A DNA stretch of 64,000 bases, taken from the NCBI GenBank assembly GCA_045658005.1, contig JAZOUD010000079.1, positions 1 to 64,000 of the forward strand, read 5' to 3'. This DNA comes from UBA2862 sp045658005 (GTDB lineage: Bacteria; Bacillota; Clostridia; Christensenellales; Aristaeellaceae). Positions within the stretch are counted from its first letter, which is position 1. Each line of letters begins with the position of its first letter. The notes under the pieces were generated by a model. It was given only the letters and a program-made list of their open reading frames with translations. It was not told the origin of the DNA and ran no database searches. Of this stretch, positions 41,739 through 50,047 are shown piece after piece. A program made the translations under genes and the position numbers.

Positions 41739-44125
41739 TGCGTTGCGGCAAAGCCATTCGCCTCATCATCGCGCTCCTCCTTGGGGCGCTCTTGCTGAAT
41801 CTGGCCATAGCGGTGGCTTCCGGCACGGAACTGGAAATCGCCCTGGAGCTGGAGGACGCTGAAGCGCCGGATTTCATCGAAGGAATGGAAATCGGTGACG
41901 CCCAGGGCGACATCGTCGCTGTGGACGACGGCATGGAACTGGACGATATCCCAGCGTTGGATGACATCATCGACCTGGACAGCCTTGACAACCTGGACGA
42001 CCTGGACGACCTGGCTGACTTGAGCGACCTCTCGGAGCTGGATTTCGGCCCGGACGTTGAACCGGAGCGGGAATACGACATAGAGGTGGTCAAGTCGTAT
42101 CTCACAGACTACCTGAGCTCGAAAACCACCGGCTACACCATGCTCCAGAGCATGGCGAAGACCTGGGACAGCAGTCACGCCGAATATCTGAAGCGTGAGG
42201 CGCAATATCGCAAGGGAGTAGAGACGTACAATAAGGGCAAGCAGGATTACGAGAAGGGTATGGAGGCGTACAATGCGGGCAAGGAGAAGTATGAGGAGAG
42301 CCTGCAGCAGTACAGAGACGGCGCAGATCAGTTCAGGGAGGGCGCCTCAAAACTGAACGAGGCGAAGCAAAAGCGGGACGAGGGTATGCAGCAGCTCCAG
42401 GAGGGAGAGGCCAAGTATGAGGAGAACCTCGCCCTTTACCAGGACGGCGTACAAAAGCAGAGCGAAGCGCAAAAAAAGGTGGAAAAGCTGCCGGAGGCTC
42501 GATGGGTCATCATGGACTGCCGGGGAAATTCCAGCTTTGTGCAGCTGCTGCTGGGCAGCAGCAACCTCGCCAGTCTGGAAATGACCTTCGCGCTGATGTT
42601 CGTTCTGGTGGGCGCGCTGGTCATCTACGCGACCATCAGCAAGATGATCGATGAGCAGCGCAACCTGGTGGGCGCGGGAAAGGCGCTGGGCCTTTACAAC
42701 CGTGAGATATTCGCCAAGTACCTGATGTTCGGCATGACCGGCACGTTGCTGGGCACCGCCCTGGGCATCCTGACGGCTCGCTTCCTGATGGAGGTCTATG
42801 TGCTGAAGAGCGCCGGCTCCTTTTACACCTTCGACACGACGAAGCCGGCGCTGATCGTCGCGCCGACCCTCGTCGCGCTGGGGGCGGGCGGTCTGCTGTC
42901 GCTGGCCGCGACCTGGTTCGCCTGCACAAAGCTGATGCGCTCCACGGCCATCCAGCTGATGCAGCCGAAGGTGCCCGCCGGAAGGAAGAAGGCCGGGGGC
43001 GGCAAGCACATCCTGTCGCTGTATTCAAGGCTGATCCTGCTGAACATCAGGTCGGATCTCAGGCGCGTCATCGTGACGATCGTGAGCGTGGCGGGCTGCT
43101 GCGCGCTGGTGGTCATCGGCTTTACGCTGAAATCCGCGGTGGAGGGCGCGCTGCAGAAGCAGTATGACAAGGTCGTGAATTACGACGGACGCATCAAATA
43201 TGACGTCGATACCTCGGCGGATGCCGCCGGGCAGATCAAAGCGCTGCTGGACGGCGATGGGATCGAATATACGCAGTTCTTTGACGGAGTGGTGACCTTC
43301 AGGATCAAGGATATACTGGTGGGCGAGCTGCTCTGCGGCGACATCTCCCAGATCAGCGACTTCTATCATCTGCTGGACTGGAAGACGAACAAACCCCTGG
43401 CGCCCTCGGACAACGGCATACTGATCCAGAAGCGCACAGCCGAGAGCTATGACCTGGAGGTGGGCAGCGAGCTGGAGCTCACCGTCGGCGCTTACCAGCG
43501 GGCCAAGGTTCGCGTGGCGGGGATATTCGATAACTATATCGGCCGCGTCATGGTGATGAGCCGGGCGTATTACCGGGAGCTGTTCGATGAGGACTGCGTG
43601 AACAACCAGTTCTACATCCGCCTGAACGGGGCGGACGAGGCAAAGCTGCAGGCGGATCTGACGAAGATCGCCGGCTTTGAGAGCTATAGCCGCTCGGATT
43701 CCGACAAGGCGCTGTTCGCTTCGACCTCCACGCTGGTCACCGCCATCGTCGCGCTGTTCATCTTCATGGCGGCGGTCATGGCCGGCGTGGTGCTGACGAA
43801 CCTCACCAATACCTACATACTCCAGAAGAAGCGGGAATTGACGATCATGCGCATCAACGGCTTTACCGTCAGGGAGGTCATCGCCTATGTCACGCGGGAG
43901 ACGGTGCTCACGACGGCGACCGGCATTATAGCCGGCGTCGCCATGGGCGCGATGATCGCCTACAGGATCACCCGCGCGCTGGAAACGGCATTTGTACAGT
44001 ACAATCGCAGCGTCTGCCTGCCTGCGTGGGCTTACGGCGTGGTGATCACGGCGTTCTTCACGATTGTCATCAACGTCATCGTGCTGCGCAAGGTCAGGCG
44101 CCTGAAGCTCACGGACATGGGTTGA
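41738..44125 (+). CDS. MacB/FtsX-type permease, C-terminal part with Asp-rich inserted head
   Basis: A 795-residue protein. Residues 1-29 are a new hydrophobic signal/anchor (AIRLIIALLLGALLLNLAIA). Residues ~30-110 are acidic with an Asp-Leu repeat (LDSLDNLDDLDDLADLSDLS). From YDIEVVKSYLTDYLSS (~113) the normal family chain resumes: coiled coil with YxxG-type repeats, then an FtsX unit (about 285-405), a second soluble domain, and a final three-helix FtsX unit (about 660-790). It should work with the GAF-ABC ATPase as a mechanotransmission exporter or envelope-remodelling machine. The start overlaps the first half (TGATG). Confidence 0.8.
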   Translation: MRCGKAIRLIIALLLGALLLNLAIAVASGTELEIALELEDAEAPDFIEGMEIGDAQGDIVAVDDGMELDDIPALDDIIDLDSLDNLDDLDDLADLSDLSELDFGPDVEPEREYDIEVVKSYLTDYLSSKTTGYTMLQSMAKTWDSSHAEYLKREAQYRKGVETYNKGKQDYEKGMEAYNAGKEKYEESLQQYRDGADQFREGASKLNEAKQKRDEGMQQLQEGEAKYEENLALYQDGVQKQSEAQKKVEKLPEARWVIMDCRGNSSFVQLLLGSSNLASLEMTFALMFVLVGALVIYATISKMIDEQRNLVGAGKALGLYNREIFAKYLMFGMTGTLLGTALGILTARFLMEVYVLKSAGSFYTFDTTKPALIVAPTLVALGAGGLLSLAATWFACTKLMRSTAIQLMQPKVPAGRKKAGGGKHILSLYSRLILLNIRSDLRRVIVTIVSVAGCCALVVIGFTLKSAVEGALQKQYDKVVNYDGRIKYDVDTSADAAGQIKALLDGDGIEYTQFFDGVVTFRIKDILVGELLCGDISQISDFYHLLDWKTNKPLAPSDNGILIQKRTAESYDLEVGSELELTVGAYQRAKVRVAGIFDNYIGRVMVMSRAYYRELFDEDCVNNQFYIRLNGADEAKLQADLTKIAGFESYSRSDSDKALFASTSTLVTAIVALFIFMAAVMAGVVLTNLTNTYILQKKRELTIMRINGFTVREVIAYVTRETVLTTATGIIAGVAMGAMIAYRITRALETAFVQYNRSVCLPAWAYGVVITAFFTIVINVIVLRKVRRLKLTDMG

Positions 44126-44164
44126 CGGCATCACAACCATTATTCTGATCAGCGGGGTGTTTAT

Positions 44165-45094
44165 ATGTTTGGAAGAAGGCCGGACGGAAGGCGGGTCAGG
44201 GGGATCGATCCGATCATGCGGATCACGCCCTATACCATGCCGATGCGCTGCGATGCCCAGGTGTTCCTGAAGCACCGGGCGGACCTGGAGGTGCTGCTGG
44301 ATTTCATCCGGCGGCAGCGGCTGGAAAAGGGCGAACAGATCTCGTACATGCAGATCATCGCGGCCGCCTACGTGCGGGCCATCAGCCGCAATCCCCAGGT
44401 CAACCGCTTCATCATGAACAAGCAGCTGTTTGCCCGAAACAACTGCTCCTGCGCCTTTACGATTTTGAAGGATCCCCACGACATCGACAAGGGCGAGGCG
44501 GTGGTGAAAATCAAGTTCGACCTGACGGATACCGTCTACGACGTGCGCGACCGCATGGAGGCCGCCGTGGCGGCCAACCGGATCGACCAGCCGCCGGGGT
44601 TTGTAGACAAGCTGCTCGGCTTCCTGTTCGCCGTGCCAGGGCTGGCCACCGTCGTCGTTGCGCTGGTCCGCTTCCTGGACCGCTACGGCCTTGCGCCCAG
44701 CGTGCTGATGGAGGAGCTGCCCTTTTACGTGGGACTGTACATCACGAACATGGCCTCCCTCCAGCTTCAGGATGTCAACCACCACCTGTACAACTGGGGC
44801 AATGTGGGCATGTTCGCCGGTATGGGCGTGGAGGAGCGGAGCGCCGTGGTGGAAGGGGGCCGGACGCGAATGAAGCGCTATCTGCCCATCGGCATCACCA
44901 TCGACGAGCGCGTCTGCTCCGGCGCGCACTACGCCCGATTTCTGAAGGACATCCGGCGCTACCTGAGCCACCCGGAGCTGCTGGAGCTGCCCCCGGACGA
45001 GGTGACCTTCGACCAGGGCTGTGAATACCACGAACCGAAGCCCCGGGCCGCGTCCGCTTCCGTACAGGCCGGTTCAGCCGGGCAAAGACAGTGA
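44165..45094 (+). CDS. E2-like (CoA-dependent acyltransferase fold) protein with altered active site
   Basis: A 309-residue protein resembling the catalytic core of 2-oxoacid dehydrogenase E2/chloramphenicol acetyltransferase, without lipoyl or E1/E3-binding domains. The E2 motif DHRxxDG reads DERVCSG (247-253): the catalytic His and Asp positions are replaced, although H255 lies close. A central hydrophobic segment (GLATVVVALVRFLDR) is atypical. There is no dehydrogenase gene nearby. It overlaps the next (PlsC-like) gene by 4 bases and leads a lipid-type cluster, so a structural or acyl-transfer role in membrane lipid metabolism is possible (inference). Confidence 0.75.
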   Translation: MFGRRPDGRRVRGIDPIMRITPYTMPMRCDAQVFLKHRADLEVLLDFIRRQRLEKGEQISYMQIIAAAYVRAISRNPQVNRFIMNKQLFARNNCSCAFTILKDPHDIDKGEAVVKIKFDLTDTVYDVRDRMEAAVAANRIDQPPGFVDKLLGFLFAVPGLATVVVALVRFLDRYGLAPSVLMEELPFYVGLYITNMASLQLQDVNHHLYNWGNVGMFAGMGVEERSAVVEGGRTRMKRYLPIGITIDERVCSGAHYARFLKDIRRYLSHPELLELPPDEVTFDQGCEYHEPKPRAASASVQAGSAGQRQ

Positions 45095-45870
45095 CAAAGC
45101 CAATGAAACATCCGTCATGGTATATCTATCGCGCGGTGTGCGCCGTGGTGCGGCGGCTCTTCCCCGCGCCGGAATTCACAGGCCTGGAGCAGCTTCCCGC
45201 CGACAGGCCCTGCATCATCGTTGGGAATCACGCCCAGGCCTACGGCCCGATCTATATGGAGCTGTACCTTCCCCGTGAGCGAGCGATCTGGTGCATCGCC
45301 GACATGATGCACCTGAGGCAGGTCCCCGATTACGCCTTCCGGGATTTCTGGTCCCGAAAGCCGCTGTGGTGCCGCTGGGTTTACCGGCTGCTGTCCTTCG
45401 TTGCTGCGCCGCTGATCGTCTGCGTATTGAAAAATGCCCGAACGATCGGCGTTTACAGGGACAGCCGCGTGCTTAACACGATGCGCGAATCGCTGGAGCG
45501 CTTGAAGGAAGGCGCGAGCGTCGTCATCTTTCCCGAGCATGAGGTTTACCGCAACGGCCTCGTCTGGGAATTCCAGGAGGGATTTGTCAACCTGGCGCGG
45601 CTGTATTCCCGGCGAACGGGTGAGGGCATCGACTTTGTGCCGATGTACATCGCGCCGAGGCTGCGCAAGGTGTGCTTCGGCAGCCCCATTGCCTATGATC
45701 CGAAGGCCGATCACGGCACGGAGGTCCGACGCATCTGCGAGAAGCTGATGGACGCAGTAACGGACCTGGCGCTCGCGCTGCCACCTCATGTGGCTGTACC
45801 GTACCCGAACCTGCCCAAAAGCAGCTATATTTCAACAGATTCGATGAAAGGTGCCCCTGCCGGGGAATAG
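45091..45870 (+). CDS. PlsC-like lysophospholipid acyltransferase
   Basis: A 259-residue protein of the LPLAT/PlsC family, which acylates glycerol-phosphate backbones at the membrane. The HX4D box reads NHAQAYGP (His47, with Gly in place of Asp). The FPEGTR-like box reads FPEHEVYRNG. A hydrophobic segment (LLSFVAAPLIVCVLK) could insert in the membrane. The altered HX4D box questions classical catalysis; clostridial homologues with NHAQ-type boxes exist. The start is a GTG at 45091, overlapping the E2-like gene; an ATG at 45103 is the alternative. Confidence 0.8.
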   Translation: MTKPMKHPSWYIYRAVCAVVRRLFPAPEFTGLEQLPADRPCIIVGNHAQAYGPIYMELYLPRERAIWCIADMMHLRQVPDYAFRDFWSRKPLWCRWVYRLLSFVAAPLIVCVLKNARTIGVYRDSRVLNTMRESLERLKEGASVVIFPEHEVYRNGLVWEFQEGFVNLARLYSRRTGEGIDFVPMYIAPRLRKVCFGSPIAYDPKADHGTEVRRICEKLMDAVTDLALALPPHVAVPYPNLPKSSYISTDSMKGAPAGE

Positions 45871-45877
45871 ACAGCTC

Positions 45878-46573
45878 ATGAAGCGTCCAGTCGTTGATTA
45901 TCGCCAATTCCGCCTCGGGCGGTTGAATGATCCCCGCTTTGTCCACCTCCGCCTGCTGGGCGGATGGCTCGTCTACCTTGCGCTCTACTTCATCACGGAG
46001 AATTTTATACCGCTGGAGCGCTGTCACGTCATCCACTGCGCCCTGGACGACCTGATTCCCTTCAGGGAGGGCTTTTTGATCTTCTACTGCTACTGGTATG
46101 CGCTTCTGGCGGGATCGCTGCTGTATTTCCTGCTGTACGACATACTCAGCTTCAAGCGCCTGCAGATCTACATCATGATCACGCAGCTCGTGGCGATGGT
46201 GGTGTACATACTGTATCCCAGCGCCCAGCTCATGCGCCCTGACAGCTTTGAGCGGGATAATCTGCTGACCCGCCTGGCGGCGTACATCTACGCCTTCGAT
46301 ACCCCCACGGGGGTGTGTCCGTCGCTGCACGTGGCCTATTCCGTGGGGATCGCCTCCGTCTGGTGTCACAGGCGTCAGAGCAGCGGGCCGTTGAAGGCCT
46401 TCATGGTTCTCTCCGCCGTGGCCATCTCTCTGTCCACAGCCTTCGTCAAGCAGCATTCCGTCGTGGACATGTTCGCGGCGCTCCCCGTCTGCCTGTACGC
46501 CGAATACCTGGTGTTTGGCCGGACGCGGCTGAACCGATGGATCGAGGGAAGCGACGCGAAGCTGGTCCTTTAG
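45878..46573 (+). CDS. PAP2-family (Aur1/inositolphosphotransferase-like) membrane phosphatase
   Basis: A 231-residue integral membrane protein with about six helices. PAP2 motifs are present: CPSLHVAYS (PSxH) and KQHSVVDMFA (KxxHxxxD), giving the two His and Asp of the phosphatase site. It would remove phosphate from a lipid phosphate or transfer a phospho-head group, fitting the preceding PlsC-like gene. The ATG at 45878 is preferred over the GTG at 45851, which overlaps the previous stop. The last codons (SDAKLVL) and stop TAG lie within a copy of the 24-bp dispersed repeat, so the original C-terminus was probably replaced. Confidence 0.85.
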   Translation: MKRPVVDYRQFRLGRLNDPRFVHLRLLGGWLVYLALYFITENFIPLERCHVIHCALDDLIPFREGFLIFYCYWYALLAGSLLYFLLYDILSFKRLQIYIMITQLVAMVVYILYPSAQLMRPDSFERDNLLTRLAAYIYAFDTPTGVCPSLHVAYSVGIASVWCHRRQSSGPLKAFMVLSAVAISLSTAFVKQHSVVDMFAALPVCLYAEYLVFGRTRLNRWIEGSDAKLVL

Positions 46574-46585
46574 GGCGACGCGAAG
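46551..46585 (+). repeat. 24-bp dispersed repeat, copy A plus partial second unit
   Basis: GCGACGCGAAGC then TGGTCCTTTAGG (46551-46574) differs from the guaA/GH112 copies at one base. A second unit begins at 46575 and stops after GCGACGCGAAG. It supplies the stop codon of the PAP2 gene (TAG 46571-46573). Confidence 0.85.
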
Positions 46586-46589
46586 GCGC

Positions 46590-46763
46590 TCAGACAAAGG
46601 CATTTCGTTCGGGATCATAGTGAAAACCGACCCCGGCCATGGTATCCAGCAGTTCCTGCTTGTCGGCTTCCATATCGTCGCAAAGCGCGTCAAGCGATCC
46701 GTACTGGTCGCGGAGCTTCATATTCAGAAAGCTGAACAGGATCATCGGGTCTTTTGGCAGCAT
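46590..46763 (-). CDS. DUF4250 small protein
   Basis: A 57-residue protein matching DUF4250, a small family widespread in Clostridia and found elsewhere. It begins MLPKDPMILFSFLNMKLRD and ends GVGFHYDPERNAFV. The ATG at 46763 has an AAAGGAG site; the longer frame to 46877 is rejected. Its function is unknown. It lies 35 bases downstream of the SDR gene on the same strand and ends 5 bases from the dispersed repeat. Confidence 0.85.
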   Translation of the reverse strand: MLPKDPMILFSFLNMKLRDQYGSLDALCDDMEADKQELLDTMAGVGFHYDPERNAFV

Positions 46764-46798
46764 GATATATTCTCCTTTCAAAACCGTCGGGCTCTGGG

Positions 46799-47563
46799 CT
46801 ATTGGAGCGTCTTTCCTCCGTCGCAGACGAGGTTTGTGCCGTTGACGTAGCGGGCGGCATCGGACAGCAGGAAGCATACCGCTTCGCTGATTTCATCGGG
46901 GCTGGCGGGGCGCTTCATGGTCCCATGGTTCAGCTCGTGCTTGCAGGGGGATATCCCGTTCAGGGATTCGTATCCCCGCAGCACCTCGTCCAGCATGTCG
47001 GTGTCGACCCATCCCGGCGAGACGCAATTGACGCGCACGCCGTTTTTGCCGTTTTCACTGGCCGCGTTCTGGGTCAGCCCCAGCACCGCGAATTTGCTGG
47101 AGCCATAGCCGATCTCGTTGGAATATCCCCGCATGCCCGAACAGGAGCACGCATTCACAATGGCGCCGCTGCCGTTGCGCTGCATGTGCGGCAGGCAGTA
47201 TTTCATGGTCAGGAAGGTACCGAACACATTGGTGCGATAGACGCGCTCAAAATCCGCCATAGAATAGTCCTCGACGCGCGCGCACGGCCCGCTGATCGCC
47301 GCCATGTTGGCCAGCAGGTCGAGCCTGCCGTGGCGGCTGACGATCGATTCCACGGCGTCGCGCACCGCGCCTTCGTCTCCGACGTCGACCGACATCGGCA
47401 CGCAGTGCATGATGCGTGCGGCCAATGCCTCCAGGGGCGCCTTCCTGCGCCCCCAGATGTAGACCGCCTCTGCGCCTTCCCGGCTCAGCTGGCAGGCCAC
47501 GGCCGCCCCGATGCCTGTGCCGCCACCGGTGACAATGGCCACGCGCCCGGAAAAACGATTCAT
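46799..47563 (-). CDS. Short-chain dehydrogenase/reductase
   Basis: A 254-residue classical SDR. The NAD(P) motif TGGGTGIG is at residues 12-19. DVGDEGA is the acidic adenine loop. The NNAG motif reads ANMAAISG, a variant. The catalytic Ser is in NACSCSG and the YxxxK motif in YGSSK. The Pro-Gly loop is SPGWVDTDM. It reduces or oxidises an alcohol/ketone; the substrate is unknown. The start at 47563 has a GGGGAGGA site; the frame to 47605 is rejected. Confidence 0.88.
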   Translation of the reverse strand: MNRFSGRVAIVTGGGTGIGAAVACQLSREGAEAVYIWGRRKAPLEALAARIMHCVPMSVDVGDEGAVRDAVESIVSRHGRLDLLANMAAISGPCARVEDYSMADFERVYRTNVFGTFLTMKYCLPHMQRNGSGAIVNACSCSGMRGYSNEIGYGSSKFAVLGLTQNAASENGKNGVRVNCVSPGWVDTDMLDEVLRGYESLNGISPCKHELNHGTMKRPASPDEISEAVCFLLSDAARYVNGTNLVCDGGKTLQ

Positions 47564-47925
47564 GCCCATTCCTCCCCGCTGCATGACGTCCTTGGGATCT
47601 GTCATTCAAGACGAAAGCCGCTTCGCCCGGATCAAATCCATCACAGTATACCACATCCTCCGAGATCTGAAAAGTCCCGGACTTGCCGTTGTCGGGTGTA
47701 ACGGCGCCTATCGGGCGCCATAGCGACACGCCAACAGCACAGGGATTCTTATAGGAAAGCAGAGCAATCCAACGGAATTTGAAGTCTATGTGAAGCGCAG
47801 TGACGCCGGGCAGGAAAATCGGGTGGGGCGTCGAAATACGATTCAAGGGCCCTTTCACAGGGCGGAGGCCTGCAAAGGGCGTTCTATGATCGGGACACAG
47901 ACTGTAAACAGTGAGGCACGAGTTT
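47564..47925. other. Intergenic region upstream of the guaA chimera
   Basis: About 360 bases between divergent genes. It holds small GC-rich hairpins (for example GGCGCC...GGCGCC near 47704-47720 and GGGCCC...GGGC near 47849-47865). I recognise no riboswitch, small RNA or clear promoter. Confidence 0.4.
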
Positions 47926-49917
47926 ATGGCAAATCGGCAAGAGATCGTTATACTTGACTTTGGCGGGCAGTACACCCAGCTCATCGCCCGGCGCGTGCGG
48001 GAGTGCCGCGTCTATTCGGAGGTCGTGCCCTGGAGCGCATCCACGGAGTCGATCAGGACCCGCCGACCCTCCGGCATCATCCTCTCCGGCGGGCCGGCCA
48101 GCGTGACCGACGCGGACGCGCCGCGCTGCGACCCGGCGATCTACGAACTCGGCGTGCCGGTGTTGGGCATCTGCTACGGCATGCAGCTAACCGCCGCGCT
48201 GCTGGGTGGCAGCGTGGCCCGGGCGGTGGAACGGGAATATGGCCGCGTGACGGTGCGAATGGGCGAACGGGCCGGATTGCTGGAGGGCCTTTCGCCTGAA
48301 TCCGCCTGCTGGATGAGCCACACCTGGCAGGTGCGCCAGTGCCCGCCGGGCTTCCGCGTGATCGCAGGGACGGATAACTGCCCCGTGGCCGCCATGGCCG
48401 ACGACGCCAGGCGCGTCTATGGGGTGCAGTTCCATCCCGAGGTGACGCACACCGACGAGGGGCGGCGGATCATCGAAAACTTCGTGCTGGGCATCTGCGG
48501 CTGCGCGGGGGACTGGACGATGGACGCCTATGCCGAAATCGCCGTGGGCCAGATACGGGATATCGTCGGCGACACCGGCACGGTGCTGCTGGCGCTGTCC
48601 GGCGGCGTGGATTCCTCCGTGGCGGCGGCGCTGATCCACCGGGCCATCGGCAGCCGCCTGACCTGCGTATTCGTCGACCACGGGCTGCTGCGCAAGGGCG
48701 AGAGCGAACAGGTGTGCCAGGTGTTTCGCGAGCTGTTCCCGGTGCGCTTCGTCCGCGTGGACGCCGCTGAACGCTTCTTCCACGACCTGAAGGGCGTCAC
48801 GGAGCCCGAACAGAAGCGAAAGATCATCGGGCGTGATTTCATCGAGGTGTTCAAGGACGCGGCGAAGGGCCTGGGTAGGCTGGACTACTTCGCCCAGGGC
48901 ACCATCTACCCGGACGTGATCGAGAGCGGCCAGGGCGCCAGCGCGGCGGTGATCAAGAGCCACCACAACGTGGGCGGCCTGCCGAAGGAGCTGGGCTTTA
49001 CCGAGCTGATCGAGCCGCTGAGGATGCTGTTCAAGGATGAGGTGCGCGCCTTGGGCGAGGCGCTGGGCCTGCCCCGCGCACTGGTCTGGCGGCAGCCCTT
49101 CCCCGGCCCCGGCCTGGCCATACGCATCATCGGCGAGGTGACGCCGGAAAAGGCACAGATCGTTCGGCAGAGCGATGCCATCTTCCGGGAGGAGATCGCC
49201 GGGGCGGGCCTCGCCAGGCAGCGACGCGAAGCTAGTCCTTTAGGGCGACGCGAAGCTAGTCCTTTAGGAGACGGCGTGGACGTGGTGATCAACGCGGGCT
49301 TTGCCGGCGACGCCTGGAGCGGCGGCGACGCCTGGCGCGACCCTGGCCTGGTCGCGGCGCTGACCCGTTTTGTCCACGAAGGCGGCGCGTTCATCGGCGT
49401 GGGCGAGCCCTCGGCCTGCCCCGGCGGCGACACCTGCCTGAGGCTGGCCCACGTGCTGGGCGTGGACGTGGACGACGGCTCCTATGCCTGCCATGCGCCC
49501 TGGGACTTCGAGGTGGAGAAGGCGCCGCCCTTTGAGGTGCATCAGGAGGCGCTGGGGCGCATTCAGCACGCCCGCCTGATCGCGCCTGACGTGCAGGTGC
49601 TGGCGGAATCAGACGGAGCCCCGCAGATGACCCTTCGTCGCTTTGGCCGGGGCAGGACTGCCTGGCTCAGCGGCTTTGTGTACAGCCCGGCGTCGGCCAG
49701 GATGCTGCTGGAGCTGCTGCTGTGCCTGACGGACGCCCAGGCCGGCGCGGCGGGTATATGCAGCCACCCGCTGGTGGAAACGGCCTGGTTCCCGGCCTCC
49801 CAAACGCTGGTGCTCATGAACAACGGGGATGAGGCAGTGCAGACCGAAGCCTGTTGGCCGGAGGGGCGGATGGCCGTCTCGCTGGAGGCCGGGGAAATGA
49901 AATTCATAGCGGTTTAG
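47926..49917 (+). CDS. guaA: Chimera: GMP synthase without dimerisation domain joined to a GH112 phosphorylase C-terminus
   Basis: A 663-residue continuous frame. Residues 1-190 are the class I glutaminase of GMP synthase (Cys83 in GICYGMQ, HPE motif). Residues ~195-431 are the ATP pyrophosphatase (LSGGVDSSV, FPGPGLAIRIIGEVTPEK). Family sequence stops at REEIAGAGLARQ: the ~100-residue C-terminal dimerisation/XMP-binding domain is gone. Residues 433-448 are RREASPLG twice, from the tandem 24-bp repeat. Residues ~449-663 match the C-terminal part of galacto-/lacto-N-biose phosphorylase (VDVVINAGFAGDAWSGGDAW, IGVGEPSA). Neither enzyme is complete. The ATG at 47926 follows GTGAGG. Confidence 0.85.
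   Translation: MANRQEIVILDFGGQYTQLIARRVRECRVYSEVVPWSASTESIRTRRPSGIILSGGPASVTDADAPRCDPAIYELGVPVLGICYGMQLTAALLGGSVARAVEREYGRVTVRMGERAGLLEGLSPESACWMSHTWQVRQCPPGFRVIAGTDNCPVAAMADDARRVYGVQFHPEVTHTDEGRRIIENFVLGICGCAGDWTMDAYAEIAVGQIRDIVGDTGTVLLALSGGVDSSVAAALIHRAIGSRLTCVFVDHGLLRKGESEQVCQVFRELFPVRFVRVDAAERFFHDLKGVTEPEQKRKIIGRDFIEVFKDAAKGLGRLDYFAQGTIYPDVIESGQGASAAVIKSHHNVGGLPKELGFTELIEPLRMLFKDEVRALGEALGLPRALVWRQPFPGPGLAIRIIGEVTPEKAQIVRQSDAIFREEIAGAGLARQRREASPLGRREASPLGDGVDVVINAGFAGDAWSGGDAWRDPGLVAALTRFVHEGGAFIGVGEPSACPGGDTCLRLAHVLGVDVDDGSYACHAPWDFEVEKAPPFEVHQEALGRIQHARLIAPDVQVLAESDGAPQMTLRRFGRGRTAWLSGFVYSPASARMLLELLLCLTDAQAGAAGICSHPLVETAWFPASQTLVLMNNGDEAVQTEACWPEGRMAVSLEAGEMKFIAV
49221..49268 (+). repeat. 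24-bp dispersed repeat, perfect tandem pair (copy B)
   Basis: Two identical 24-base units, GCGACGCGAAGC then TAGTCCTTTAGG, at 49221-49244 and 49245-49268. They lie exactly at the junction of the guaA and GH112 parts. In this frame they encode RREASPLG per unit. Confidence 0.95.
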
Positions 49918-49968
49918 AGGATTACCGTTTAAATGATCATAACTGCACAGAAAAAGTTTGAAATTGGC

Positions 49969-49997
49969 TGGAAATGACTAAAAATTAACGATATAAT
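49969..49997 (+). promoter_or_regulatory. Candidate promoter of the sugar importer operon
   Basis: TGGAAA (49969-49974), a 17-base spacer and TATAAT (49992-49997), in an AT-rich stretch 51 bases before the first permease start. The -35 box is weak, which would fit activator control. Confidence 0.5.
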
Positions 49998-50047
49998 AAT
50001 CATAGAATGAGTATGTGTCAATTTGCGAAGGAAAGGCGGGAGAAGAC

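Noticed and set aside
47926..49917. A genuine bifunctional GMP synthase/phosphorylase
   Set aside because: Both parts lack domains needed for activity (GuaA dimerisation domain; most of the GH112 barrel) and the joint is repeat DNA, so a functional bifunctional enzyme is unlikely.
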